From positions 362,540,973-362,604,972 of the forward strand of contig JARDYH010000002.1 in NCBI GenBank assembly GCA_029215795.1: a stretch of DNA of 64,000 bases, given 5' to 3'. This DNA comes from Anniella stebbinsi. Taxonomy: Eukaryota; Chordata; Lepidosauria; Squamata; Anniellidae. Of the stretch, positions 51,346 through 63,789 are shown in pieces. The notes beneath the pieces were generated by a model. The model made no database searches and was not told the DNA's origin. It saw only the letters and a program-made list of their open reading frames with translations. The position numbers were made by a program, and so were the translations under genes. Every line of letters begins with the position of its first letter. Position 1 is the first letter of the stretch.

Positions 51346-54286
51346 AGAGAAGAGATGAGGATGAGCGCATGCAGCTTGCCAAAGGACACCTAGTGAGTTG
51401 ATAGTCAAGGTGAGGTTTTCACTAGGGATGTCTTGATGTGGAGCTCTACTTCAGGGTGGGGAGGAGGTAGATTAGGTTCTATTAGCCAATCTCTAGATGA
51501 ATTGAAATAGATTGGCAAGAGTTTCTGACTCCCTAGATTTTAATATGAAACCCTGCTCTTGGCTAATAGTTTATCTCTTACTCTCAGTGTTCTCACCTGT
51601 AAAATGTAGTATTGGTTTCCTTTGACTAAGTGCACCTTTACTGGCCATTTTGGGAGTTTTGCGTTAGAATCCCTGATCTATAGTAACTCAGATGTAGCCT
51701 TGTATTTGTACGTATCAGCCTGCTCCAACCTGCCGCCTTCCAGATTGTGGAACTGCAACTCCCATCATTCCCATACACAGTGTACACAATGAATGGCTCA
51801 TAGGAGTACACTAAGCAATTAAGAAGAAGATCCCACAAGGCTGAAATCTGCCCACCTTTGTCTTCACCATGCCAGCTCTCAATGGCAAAAACCACAGCCT
51901 CATCTCACATCTCCTCTTCCTCCCCCTGTGGGGAAATCTTTATTATTCCCATTTTACAGAGGGGAGAGAGCTGATCTTATGCCATGCAACAGCCAAAACA
52001 TGATCTGTGCTGAATCGAGTTCTACACTTGATTCGCTGGGAGACGAAACAATGAAATGCCTAGACTTCAGTTGCAGCCAGCAGCCTTCGTATTGTGCAGT
52101 TACATTTAAAGATAGCCCCTGCCAAACGTACAAACCACCTCTCTCAAAAATGTACACAAAAGAAAGAAAAAACAAAATTATAGCCCCGGGGGGGAGGGGG
52201 GGAGGAAGCCAGATTCTCTGATGGAAGGGTATGAGAAAACCTATTTTGCTGCGGTACAAAAATGCCCTTCCTTAAAGGAATTAGCTGAAAGAGACAGCAT
52301 CTGAGGAGCACTGTATAAAGCAAAGGAAACACTGAACCATTCATTGGAAATGCAGCTAGCCACTGGCCATCCGCCTCTCAACATGTAAAGCACACACCTG
52401 CACACAAAAAGGCCATACATTCCTTGGTTTCAACAACATTACTTTAAAGGCACGGGGGGGGGGGCTGTCGTGCTACCCCAAATCTTAGTGTTTCAAACGT
52501 ACTAATTTAATTGGTTACTTGAAGCTTTGATTTCTTTTGGCATGACTGCACTCTGGGAAAGAGAGTTCAAAGACCTAAGAAAGTAAAAAAGAAAAGAAAA
52601 AAAGCTTTGCTCGACATGCCATGGTCTATTCAACATGCCACCCTCTTCTTGCTTTGTTTTACATGCTATCAATTCTTTTTTTTAAAAAAAAAAGCCCTCC
52701 AAGGTTTTTAACCCACTGTCTTGTCTAAAAATAAACTCTTCGCTTTACAACTGCTGAGAGCGCCGACATGGCCAAATTCTAATACAAACACTGTACTTAA
52801 CAAACGCACAGGACCAATAACACATTGCTAGCGATGACATGGAAACTGTACGACTTCTATGTAGAAATTTGAAAGCTTTAGTACGGAATGATTACACAGA
52901 TCTGATCACCTGCGCTGCGCCGCACCTCTCAGGGTAAATTGCTGCCCACAAAATCGACACAAATAGCGTTGGTGGTAGGAGACCTGGATTGTACCATTTC
53001 AGATTCCTGGTGAGCTAGAAAACTTCCCCATGAAAACCAAACTAAACCCTATACACAGAGAACAAGTACATCAGGATTTTTCTACAAGGGTTGGAACGTC
53101 CAAAAACAAGATTCCCACATCATTGCTGTGTATTTTTTTTCCCCATCAACCATCTCCCCATGAAAGAGCTAAAGGGGTGGGTGGATATGTAAATAATGTA
53201 AGAATAATTTAATCACACACAAGATTCCGGCTGACTTGCAGGGATAAACACCAGATTTGCAAAGATTTTTCATTTTGCTCATTCACAACTTTCCAATGTG
53301 GATCCAAATATGACAAACTCTTTAGAATGTAGTCTACACCCTTGGTTGAATTTCTGAGCAGGTCCCAAGGATTAATTACCTTGGAGCAATTTTTTTAGAG
53401 GGATCTCTTCCCCCCTTCTCTCTTAGGATCAACCCCCCCCCCAAAGTTTACCACTCTTAAGAGAGAGACAGACAGATATTGACGGTTAGTGATAAACTTA
53501 AAGTCATTACTGTTATACACATTCCCTCTCACATCCACACACTCCATTCTCCTCTCTCATGCACACAGCTCTCACCACACTCATGAAGATGCTGTTGGAC
53601 AGTAATTTTTTGTGAGATTGTGTCGACAGGGAGTGTTGCTACCTGACTCCGTGCAAGGACGAAAAGCCAAACAAAGGGGAAATGAAGACTCAGAAGCTTG
53701 TTGAATGCTTAGGGACAATGCATTGATACTGATCTCAGGTCTTTACGTGACGAAAACCGTTTGCAATGCCTCTATACTGTTCAAATTAATTATATGACCA
53801 GAGTGAAAAGGCTGCTTGCTCTGGCCACCATTTAACGTAGGGCTGAGCAACTGGTGGGTCCTAGGCCAAACTGGGTCCCGAGAGTAGCAACCTAGCCCCC
53901 CAAGTGTCAATACAGAGAAGAAGAGTGTGAAGGAAGCTGGGGCATTTGGGAGTGGGCCTTTCCCTTTCCCTAACAATGCCCCTTTCAGCAGAACAAAGGC
54001 CATGGGCTGCTGGCTAGGGAAGGATAGGAGTTGTAGTCCAACACATCTGGAGGGTCCTGGGATGGGGTAGGGTGCGATATTACTCTGTAATCAACTGGCA
54101 GAAAATGTTCCCTTAACAGCCTTATTAAAGTCAAGATCTTGACAACACACATTTCCTCCGCAGAAGTTGTGCAAGTGAAACACAAGCACAGCAAGGTCTA
54201 AAATGTCAAGCTTTGATATCTACGTTCACGGGAAAAGCTTTAAAAATGATGTTATCTTGAACTTCTATGTCTGATAACGAATACAT

Positions 54287-54700
54287 ATGGTTTTGAAAGT
54301 CTGTTTTTCTTTAAATTGTCATTACACAATCCCCAGAAAAGTCACAGTTGAAGCCACAAGGGCTTCTGTGTTAAAGCAGGCTCAGAAACGGAAAATAAAC
54401 GATTCAGTAAGGTTTCAGAATAGGAATAGCGATGCTGACGAATTTGAATATGACAATGAAAAGCCCCCAAAGGCCCTCTTTTGAAACCAGCAATTCTAAA
54501 GATACGAAGCCCAGCTCTCCAAAATGCATTGAAAAGGAAAGCCTTTTGGGAACAAAAAGTAGTGATCCCATTCGATCACCACCAGATATGAATATGTACC
54601 ATGGCAAAGACACTGATGTCACCTATTTAAGAATCCTACGTATCAGAATGGTTTTGCCCAAAGCCAGAATGCCGCACCTCTCTATCTACCTTTCATGCTT
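54287..54700 (+). pseudogene. Possible retropseudogene fragment, family unknown
   Basis: Two adjoining plus-strand reading frames look protein-like and fit each other if one frameshift near 54470-54480 is allowed. The first ends ADEFEYDNEKPPK, and the second continues KSPQRPSFETSNSKDTKPSS, then SLLGTKSSDPIRSPPDMN. Composition is hydrophilic, rich in lysine, serine and proline, without a run of repeats. I do not recognise the family. It lies in HTR2B intron 1. Chance open frames are the alternative; no start, poly-A tail or target duplication was identified. Confidence 0.25.
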
Positions 54701-54719
54701 TTAGACAGCCCAGCAACCT

Positions 54720-55140
54720 AAGTTCCCTGGGTGACGTGCAATACTTTAAAAACATAGAATGCAAACAATGAAACAACGAATAAAACCAGCACATAATAAA
54801 ACCAAGATAAAATTAGCAGCAAAAAGTAAACAAACGACAGCACATAAAAACTGAAGTTAAACCAGCAGCAAAATGAAAGCGTGCTAAGATCTAAAAGCAC
54901 AAAAACCAGTTTCTAAATGCTGGGAAAAAGGGGGGGCAGTTCTTTTACTGGTGCTGAAAACAGAACAACATAGGTCTAGGCAAATCTCTCTGGGGAGGGC
55001 ACTTCACAAGCAGGGCACCCCCACTGAAAAGGCCCTCCTCTGGTAGCCACCCCCCTCATTATGTGGGGGCACCTTGAGGAGGGCCTCAGACGATGACTTA
55101 GGGTCCAAGCAAGATGATATGGGAGAAGATCCTCCTAGAT
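54720..55140 (-). mobile_element. L2-like LINE 3' end, decayed
   Basis: An AT-rich UTR (54735-54900) is followed by GGGGAGGGCACTTCACAAGC, CTGAAAAGGCCCTCCTC and GAGGGCCTCAGACGATGAC, the reverse complement of the L2 ORF end region. Smaller tails of the same kind are at 43758-43820, 50523-50640 and 58040-58130. Confidence 0.65.
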
Positions 55141-55525
55141 CCTCCTTTTCTTTTTCACTTAATAATCCACTGGGCATTGAGGGTCATCACCCGAGTCAAG
55201 AAATCTTATTGATCAATCAATAGGTTAGATTTGTGAATTGGTTCTGCAGAACAGCATTTTGTTCTGGTTTTAGATGATGCATTGTACACATCTGCCATAG
55301 CATGCACCATTTTTAAAAATGTATCCTGTCCAATGCAGGAGGAGGCGGAGAAGAAATGGCATCTATCACCTGATATTTAGAAGTAATTGCTGCCTGGATC
55401 ATCTTTTTAATTTCACCAAATAATCAACTAAAAGCCGCAGCCCTAGCTAAAGAACTTTCACCTGGACTCACTCATGACTCCAACAGCCCAAGGAAAGGCT
55501 CTAATCCTTTTCTACTCTCTTTCAG

Positions 55526-55726
55526 AGATCGCATGGCCTCTTCCACGGGACTTGTGCCCTGTCTGGCTCTTTCTTGATGTCCTCTTCTCCACGGCGTCCA
55601 TCATGCATCTCTGTGCCATTTCACTCGACCGTTACATTGCCATAAAAAAGCCAATCCAAGCCAGCCAGTACAACTCACGGGCTACAACACTCATCAAAAT
55701 TACAGTGGTGTGGCTGATCTCAATAG
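55526..55726 (+). CDS. HTR2B: HTR2B coding exon 2: TM3 and TM4
   Basis: A 201-bp exon covering residues 89-156 (both end codons split). It contains the TM3 cysteine C99 of the conserved disulfide, the amine-binding aspartate D106 in LFLDVLF, the I114 of the P-I-F activation motif, the D123-R124-Y125 motif, the second intracellular loop [15 protein letters not shown] and TM4 ([15 protein letters not shown]). The acceptor is CTCTTTCAG and the donor GTATGT. Residue P-L-P-R-D-L-C before TM3 differs from the remembered human PLPLVLC, with a charged pair near the extracellular mouth; otherwise identity is very high. Confidence 0.97.
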
Positions 55727-56138
55727 GTATGTGGCAAGCACCAAAAGGGAGAGCATATTCTCCATAGGCGAACCACTGGTTTGAATGCCCAGGTGGGGGA
55801 GGGAAGCCATAGTGCGCAAATGATGAACAGCCTAAAGAGCGTAAGCATCCCTCTACCGTTTCCCTCAAAAGAGGTCTCTGCTCTCCATTCCTGAAACAGA
55901 AGTTGGGGCTTTGAACTGGAGCAGGAGCTTAAAGGGAAATAGGCAGAAGGCCACATTCTCAGTCCCTACCAAAAGGCCTGCCCAACCCAGAACTTTCATA
56001 CCAACTGCCTGTCTTCAGCCCCTATTTCTTTCTATGCGTGAAGAGGGCGCGAAGGCCTGAGCACACACATTCCCAGAGAGCTTCTCCAAGATGGGTCTCA
56101 GCCCAAATGACTTGTGATTGAAACAGCCGACACTTTAC

Positions 56139-56462
56139 ATTAGAGGTGCAGAGCCGCAGGCTCCGGGGGCCAAATCTGGCCTGCCTAGATTCCCCAGATG
56201 GCCACATCCCCTTTCCCCCAACCACCACTCATTTGGTGATTTGGTAGTTTTGTTCCACTCCCTCCTCCCCATTTCTAAAAGGTTGGAATCTCTCTCCTAA
56301 GGCTTAGTTGCTGGCAATAAGAGCTTTAAGCTAAATGATGCTGGTACTTTGGGTCCACCCCTTTGGGCCTTTGGCCCCGCCCAGCACTGGAATGCGGCCC
56401 TTAAAAGCTTTTCCAGAATACAATTTGGCCCTTGCCCTGAAAGAGGTTCTGCACTCTACCTT
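56139..56462. mobile_element. MITE-like repeat, third palindromic family
   Basis: Ends GAGGTGCAGAGCCGCAGG and AAGAGGTTCTGCACTC are partly inverted repeats. The interior shares words with the 33.4-kb copy in opposite orientation. It lies in HTR2B intron 2. Confidence 0.5.
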
Positions 56463-57764
56463 ACGTGCAACAGATTCAAGCATGAAAACCAATGAAGTTC
56501 ATGAAAAATTGGGATTATATTACAACTACAAAGGCTGGGTTTCTAGAGCAGAATTCAAATCCCCAAGCACAAACTTAGTCGCTACACTCGGCCCAGCAAG
56601 CATCAGTTTGAAGCGGGTAGGAATCTGAGACCGCACCCAACACTGTTGAATGCCCACTTACAGTCACCCCACAGGGCAGTGGAGAAAGGGGTGGGTGAGG
56701 ACTTTAGCATTAAGTGGTAACGGACAAGGGCAGGAGAGACAGGGCTTATCAAAAGCGCACAAAACCCAAAGATTAAATAATAAATGATATGCAAATGAAT
56801 GGTTGATGTTAGGGTTCTTTGTAAGGTTTGAACTCTCTGCAGGCGGCACACCGGCCATTGTTAATACCTATCGGGTCTTGCCTGCAAAATGTTAACTCAA
56901 GAGGACAGAAAAAATTAGGGGATGGGAGGAACCGAATTAACGACTCCAAATTACAGGCTAGCGATGGCTACTAATCATAGAGAGCAGACAACACAGAGTG
57001 ACTGAACAGCAAGCAGTGCAGAGTATGACCAAAACAGTGTCAAGAATAAAAATGACTTTCAGGTCAGCTATGCTGCAGACCAAAAGAGGGTTGAAAAAGG
57101 CACCATTTTCTCTGGCCAAAGACTACACCCATGATAAACACACGGCTTCCTACTTGAGTACATTTAAGAGTGCCTCTGGCAATCGGAGGAAACAATAGGC
57201 AACTTTAGAAGCCAAAGAAAGGAAATGGATAATGAGGCAGAAGCCTTTGAAAATGACCCTTTTTTAGTGGCATCAATCAAGCACAGCACTTACCCGATGT
57301 CTTATCACTCGTGAAATATACTCAGGCTCTGAATCACAACTGCCCATAGATTCGGAGCGGCTGGAAGATAAGTCATGATGTTAGACTAGATGGGCCTCTG
57401 GTCTGATCCTAGCAGGGCTCCTTTAATGTTCTAGCCATGGGCATGCAGACAGGAACAGAGATAGTTTGCGAGATGTGGGTCACGAAAGCATGTTTTACAT
57501 CCTCAACGACAATGATCTATGGGAATTTTTTTCTCTTTGTTACTCAAGTTGTACGTTTATGGCACAGAACTGCCAACTCTACCTTCCAAAAATGTGCTAG
57601 GAATAACAAGGAGGAACTTCTCATATTATCAGAGATTCCTAACCCTCAAAACTTTAATGCTGGGCCAAGCATAACGCAAATCACAACAATTCCCTATCAC
57701 GGATTTTTACATAAGTTCTACATCCCAAAATCCACTGTGATTATTTCAGAGTAATAATTCTAGT

Positions 57765-57881
57765 CCAGCCTTCTTCAACCTGGTGCCTTCCAGGTATGTT
57801 GGACAACAACTCCCATAAACCCCCAGCCAGCAGTTGCAGACCAACATATCTGGATGACACTTGATTGCAGAAGGGTGTCCT
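57765..57881. mobile_element. Palindromic MITE, same family
   Basis: CAGCCTTCTTCAACCTGGTG and GACAACAACTCCCATAAAC on the left, CCAACATATCTGGATGAC on the right. Right arm decayed. Confidence 0.7.
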
Positions 57882-58447
57882 AGGTGCCAGCTGGCTATAA
57901 ACTATTGTGCTTTGGGGGCATCTCCAGTCCAGTCTCTTCAATGGTGGGCACCATAACATGATTTTATTTTCATGACTCACTTCAGTGTTTAAGAACCAAC
58001 ATCAGAACACTCTCACTTAAATATTCTGAAGCTTAAGCCCCATTATGTATTTATTTGGAATATTTATACCCCACCAACTAACCTAAGTCCTCGAGGCAGT
58101 TTACTCTATAATTAATACATAACAGAATAGACAAGAGTCATTAAGGAAGGTAAAAAGTATACACAAGTTTCCCCGCAAACCTCAGATGTTTCAGCTGTTA
58201 CTTTACTTCTGAATTTCTGGACCATGACAGATCTCAGAGGCAATGGCTGCTGCAGCAGCCAGATGTTAACTCCTAGTAAGGCACGGCTTCTTTACCTGGG
58301 CTGCTGCCATCTCTCACAGTTTTGGTTCCTAGTGGTAGATGCAAGAGACACAGGGCGAGCAATGTGTTTAAAAGCCTCTCTCAGTCCTCGACTGCTCCAA
58401 CTGCCCCTGAAGGGTTGAAGCTTACTGGATTTCTGTTTTCCTTCCAG

Positions 58448-59334
58448 GTATTGCAATCCCAATTCCAATCCGTGGCATAGAAGAAGGTGAAAACCTCCTG
58501 AATTTCACCTGTGTGCTAAAACCTGAACGTTTTGGAGACTTCATCCTTTACGGTTCGGTAGCAGCTTTCTTTGTCCCGCTGGCCATCATGGTAGTCACCT
58601 ACTTTCTCACGATCCGAGTTCTACGCAAGAAAGCCTACTTGATCAACAAACCGCCTCAGCGCTTGACCTGGAGTACCGTGTCCACAGTATTTCAGCGGGA
58701 TATGACACCTGGATCATCACCGGAAAAGGTGGCCATGTTGGACAGCGCTAGGAAGGACAAGCCACTGCCTAATGGGAACGAAGAACTACTAATGCGCAGG
58801 ATGTCCACACTAGGAAAAAAGTCAGTTCAGAATATCTCCAATGAACAACGTGCTTCCAAAGTCTTGGGGATTGTATTCTTCCTCTTTTTGTTGATGTGGT
58901 GCCCGTTTTTCATAACCAACATCACTTCTGTTCTCTGCAAATCCTGCAGTGAGGAATTTATCCAAACACTTATGGAGATATTCGTTTGGATAGGTTATGT
59001 TTCTTCAGGTGTGAATCCACTGGTCTACACTCTTTTCAATAAGACGTTCAGGGAGGCTTTTGGCAGGTACATGACTTGCAATTACCAGGCTTCAACTCCT
59101 GGAAATGCCCTTCGGAAATGCTCCAGCAGGCTCTCATTCAGAAATTCCGTGGCAGAGAACTCCAAGATTTTTATGATGAACCACGGAATGCGAAACGGGA
59201 TTAATCCAGTAGTGTACCAAAACCATAGGCTTTGCAGCTCGCCCATCCAGTCTTCGTCAGCCATTCTGCTGGATACGCTACTACTTACAGAGAACGAAGT
59301 TGATAAAACAGAAGAACAGGTCAGCTATGTATAG
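58448..59334 (+). CDS. HTR2B: HTR2B coding exon 3: ECL2 to C-terminus
   Basis: Encodes residues 157-450 and the TAG stop. Landmarks in order: extracellular loop 2 with sequon N174-F-T and disulfide partner C177; TM5 with P199; a third intracellular loop with KKAYLINKPPQRLTW and serine/threonine sites; TM6 with F302, W306 and P308 (LLMWCPFF); TM7 with N345-P-L-V-Y349; helix 8 with likely palmitoylated C366; and a C-terminal VSYV, a PDZ-binding ending also found in the human receptor. The acceptor is CCTTCCAG. ECL2 and the start of the third loop are each one residue shorter than human as remembered. No damage is seen. Confidence 0.98.
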
Positions 59335-59550
59335 CTGAATGAAAAAGACAAGCCATGCCCTAAACCCATTGGCAAATGCCAGTATGTAAATGTGGCTTTC
59401 ATCTGTTATTTATACAAATCCCAATGATAGTTTTAGCAACCTGTCTAGACTCCTCTTGCCCTAGACCACCTCCAGATATTCCAACTTAACGGCAATCCTG
59501 TTATAAGAAACAAGTATTCGAGCAATGCTGTTTATAAACGGAGGGATTCA

Positions 59551-59556
59551 AATAAA
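59551..59556 (+). promoter_or_regulatory. Candidate polyadenylation signal for HTR2B
   Basis: AATAAA lies 217 bases after the HTR2B stop codon. It is the first canonical hexamer on this strand after the gene. Mammalian HTR2B transcripts have fairly short 3' UTRs, which fits, but later signals cannot be excluded. Confidence 0.4.
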
Positions 59557-60142
59557 TACAGCTATGGCAACTCTCCTGTCTCAGATGGATATTGGATTCC
59601 CCACCCCTTCTTCAAAAAGCACATGCTGTCTGCAAGGAGTTCTCTACATAACCACTAACTTCAAGCAGACAAGGCCATTATATCATATAGCCACATTATA
59701 CACAAGACTCAAAGGCCTCCACTTCCCAACTGTAATGCACATAAACTTGCTAAATTACAAGGATCCTGTCCAAGTACGCTTAACCTAAGAAACGAAGTGC
59801 ACATCTTAAGTCCATTTAGGGATTCATCACAATATCCCCCAAATGAATACACAGCTGGATATGGGTGGGCTAGCTCCAAACTCAGCAGCCTCCACTTTCT
59901 CCTCTGCTAATATTGTCCAAAGACATGTCCCACTTCCCCTCAAAAATCCAGTCTATGCAAACTGAACTATGCAAAGAAACTTTATGTATTTGCTTAATTT
60001 GGATACTATATTTTACTTCCTTATCCCCGACCACTGATGCCCAGACAACTCTGCCTTGAATCCTCAAGTTTCCAGAATCAGTTTTCATAAAAAAGAATTT
60101 CTTCTTTGGTCAAAAGAAGTAAATCTAGTCCAACAATCAGCC

Positions 60143-60530
60143 ATTCCATTTCTATACTTCCCAATAGCCAAAGCCCTCTGGGTGGTTTACAAAGATTAAA
60201 AACCGTAAAAATATAATATTATACATAATATAAAAATATTTACAAACATTTAAACACACAACACATACACACCACCCTACAATTATAATAATCAACAAGA
60301 AATCCTTAACCTGGTATTGAAATAATCATGTTGGTGTCAGGCAGGCCTCACTGGGGAAAGCATTCCATAATCGGGGACACACACATCACTTTCAAAGTCT
60401 CCCTCAAATGAGGCACCTGGAGGAAGGCCTCAGATGATGAGGATAGCATACAATTTGTGCCGCAACAGGTGCTCTGTCAGGTATTGCATTTTCGAGCAAT
60501 GGCACCTCACTGCAGAAACCCTGTGAGGCT
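60143..60530 (-). mobile_element. L2-like LINE 3' end
   Basis: CCAATAGCCAAAGCCCTCTG and GGTGGTTTACAAAGATT at the tail, then CAGGCCTCACTGGGGAAAGC and GGAAGGCCTCAGATGATG. Same family as 5.1 kb, more decayed. Confidence 0.72.
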
Positions 60531-61149
60531 ACCGTGTCCAATATAATAAAGCCTTGTAGTGGAAATGTTATACACCCAAGTGCCTTAAAAAGTCAATCTG
60601 TGTGTGCCTCACATACACCGAGGAATTTCCAGCTGATCAGGAGAATTAAAACAGCTACCAATATTTTTACAGAAATGTACATTTGTTCCAGCAGAAATGG
60701 TTTCTGCTTTGAGGTACACTGACTAATTAAATGGCAGGAAATTTTTGGAGCCTAATGTATGTTGATGAACTAGTATTGGTATATCTAACTTACCTAGGTT
60801 TAAAAGGTTTTAAACGTACTGTAAAGAAGAAAAAAGCAAGATAAATTGTTCTAAATATAAAATAATGTTATTTTGTCATCCCTCACCTAAATATAAATGG
60901 GAAAATGGGAGAGATATGATAGAACAGGTTGGCTTAGGCGGTAGAGTATTATCTTTGAAGAGAATATTTCCTGGAAAGTGTAGCGTCCAGTACTGCAAAA
61001 TCCAATTGGAGAAGTAGAGCCATTTTAACATTTTTTTTCATACAAATGGTGGACAAATGACAGTTCCAGACCTGATAATATTCTAAGCTAAAATGGTTTC
61101 CCAATTATTGTGTTGTTTGGATAGAGAGAGACAATGAAATGTGACTTAC

Positions 61150-61242
61150 AGCAGCCTTCTCCAACCTGGACAGCTCCAGATGTGTTGGACTAGAATTCCC
61201 ATAGTTATATTGTCAAACACATCTGGACATTACAAAGTGAAA
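61150..61242. mobile_element. Palindromic MITE, same family, decayed
   Basis: CAGCCTTCTCCAACCTGGAC, CAGATGTGTTGGACTAG and then CAAACACATCTGGACATT. Other half copies are near 5782-5852, 9542-9626, 14958-15030, 23411-23474, 42440-42552, 51715-51790 and 53999-54066. Confidence 0.6.
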
Positions 61243-63789
61243 CATAGTCCAACACATCCAGACAAATAGTTAGTAGAAGAGGCATATTTTTTCTTCAAGT
61301 AGAATGGAAAAACAAAGCGGCATGAATCATGATCTGTTATAAGTATAGAATTTGCCCAAAGATTTTGGGGTTGCGTAACTAAAGTAAGAACTAAGGGACA
61401 GACTTTGTGAAGGTCAAGCTGTAGAGGATATGAGGCTGCTGCAACTATCTAAATTCTCTCAATGGTATTGGCTTTTTTAAAAGTACCAAAGACCTGGAAA
61501 TCTCTAAGATTTGACATTCTTTCCCTGGTGTGGCAATTTTCTTGAACTACGCTTAGCATTTATACCTTCTGCCATGTTGCATAGCACAGAGAAATGGTTC
61601 CTGTCTCCCAACAGGTCTGTATTAGTAATTTGAATCAGACGGAGAATATAATTCACCATATGCTGAAATGCTCTTTATATGATAAGCCAAGGTATAAAAT
61701 TCTTGGAAAACTTTATGTTTAATTTAACAACCTGTACTGAATAGAAAACAGGGGCTGTTGTTTTTTACTAGAAGATGCTCATCTCTTTGTTATGCTTTAG
61801 CTGCAAGGAAATTCCTGGCGAAACAAATGGAAAGGATCAGAGTAGTTAGTATAAGGGACTCCTTAATATAATGGGTTACAACCCTTTTTGGTTTCAGTTA
61901 GGATTTTATGACCACAGTAAAAGAAATTTTATTTTTGTTTCATTGCAACTTTTGCAAAGGATATTTTATGTGGAAAATCTGGAAGTTGTCCAAGCCGTTC
62001 GCTAGTATAATAAATGTGATGATGACAATCACAGTGACGAAAAGAGAACCGCCACCAAGGAATTCAAGGGCTCCGAGTCAAAAGCTGCTTAGGTTCACGC
62101 AAGAGGCTTGTGCTAGCCCAGTGGAAATGTTCCACTTGTCCCCTTTGACCCCAATACTGTGCACTGCATACTACCTGTCTGTTTGCCAGGTGGCATTTGA
62201 GAGTGGAGTGGAGGTTACTATTTGAGGGGATGGTGAGTCTAAAATCCCCTTCGACTCACAGAACTCGCTTTTATGGTTCTTTGCATCCTGCTGGTCTATT
62301 TATTACATTCCATTTTCTTGACGCGGTCACAAGTTGTTGAAAATGATTAAAATATTTGCACAAGTAAGCAAAGCAGCTCTGTATATTCTATAGTACTACA
62401 CCACTGAACATTCGCCATATGCATCAACAGAGGTTGATCCGCCACAACAGAAGGTAACAGTGTTTTGCTAGCTCTAAAAAAGAGCAAGTCAAGTGATTGC
62501 AGGCTTCAAGTTCTTCCCCAAAACATCCACTCTCAAGCCAATTGGCTGCAGCTTCTTAAAATTGGGCCCAGCTCCTCCTGGTGAACGGAGATGAGGACCA
62601 AGCTGTAGAGAGTTTATTCCTGAAGGGTTTATCCTTCCCAACCGTCTCAGCATCTCAGATATTTGTGTAATGTTGCAAAATGAAGACAGCATAACCTACT
62701 AAACAGCACACTGATATAACACAGAAATGTTTATTTCCAAGAAAGGCTCTGAAAACAAACAAACTGGAGGTTTTAGTAGGTGCTTAATCATGTCCCACGT
62801 TTCTGGAAGGAGCAGCAATCTGATCTGTCCAGTATACAACCTCCTCAGTTGGTGGAATCTCTGTAAGTTAAGCAAGGCTGTAAAAAAACTAAGCAACCGC
62901 TGTAGCTATTTGGTCAACATTCACACAGATGAAAGAAACAAAGGGATTATTCAGAAAGAAACACCGGTTTTTACGCTGCTTACAAGCATTTTAATCTAAA
63001 AACAATTGTTCGGATTTGTCCAACCGAAAGGGAGCTCAATGAAGTCACACACACAGGGAGTTTTCCCAAGTTCACCTCTGTTGAGAATCCTCCTTGATGG
63101 CGCTGCTCGTTAATCACTGAAAGCAACTGAATTGATGGCTTGCTATGAAGTCCATCCTCATTATAGTGCAAAAGGTCTTCCCTTAAGAGTGTTCACCTGA
63201 ACACACAGGTTCAGGCATAGGAAGGTATATGCCTTGCTAAAGTGCTTTACCAGGATCCAATCCTACATTTAATTCCACATTCAGTGAGATGTTAAAGAGA
63301 GACTGGGAAACCAGGTCGCAGTCTATGGCCTAGAGAAGCTAAAGCTGTGGCTTGGACCCCTAGGGGAGAGGGGTGTGTCCTAGGGCTCCACGAATAAACA
63401 CCCTTTGGTGCTGAACAACTTGCGAAGCCCCCACCCCCATGGCTCCAATCCTGAGCAGGGACTCTGCAAGAAGCAGTTCAGTTCCTGTCCTTCGGTCAAA
63501 TTCTTGGAATCTGGTGCTAGCCAGCAGAACATGAAAGGGCGTAAGTGCTGAGAGGAAGGGAGAGAATTCATACTGAAGTCATATTTAATATCCAGTTGCC
63601 CCAACCCAGAGCCACAGGATGTAACACAATCCTAGACATCTCCACACTCATCCTCCCAGGAAAGGGTTGTCATGGGACGGGGAGCTCCTAAAAGTAAGTT
63701 TAGAATGCAGACCCAAGTTTAAGAAGTTTGAAAAATACTGTTCTGTGGTCAAGTCTCAGCATTGGCCATTTCAGTGGCATTAGTGACAT

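Larger units (their letters stand above)
59557..63789. other. PSMD1 intron downstream of HTR2B
   Basis: No PSMD1 exon was found here on the minus strand. It holds the LINE end at 60.1 kb, a MITE at 61.15 kb and otherwise unrecognised AT-rich sequence. Open frames near 62.5-63.6 kb are short and unlike known proteins. Confidence 0.55.

Noticed and set aside
56998..57198. 66-codon basic open frame in HTR2B intron 2
   Set aside because: No splice sites in frame and no similarity; the intron reads directly from exon 2 to exon 3 in the known receptor.
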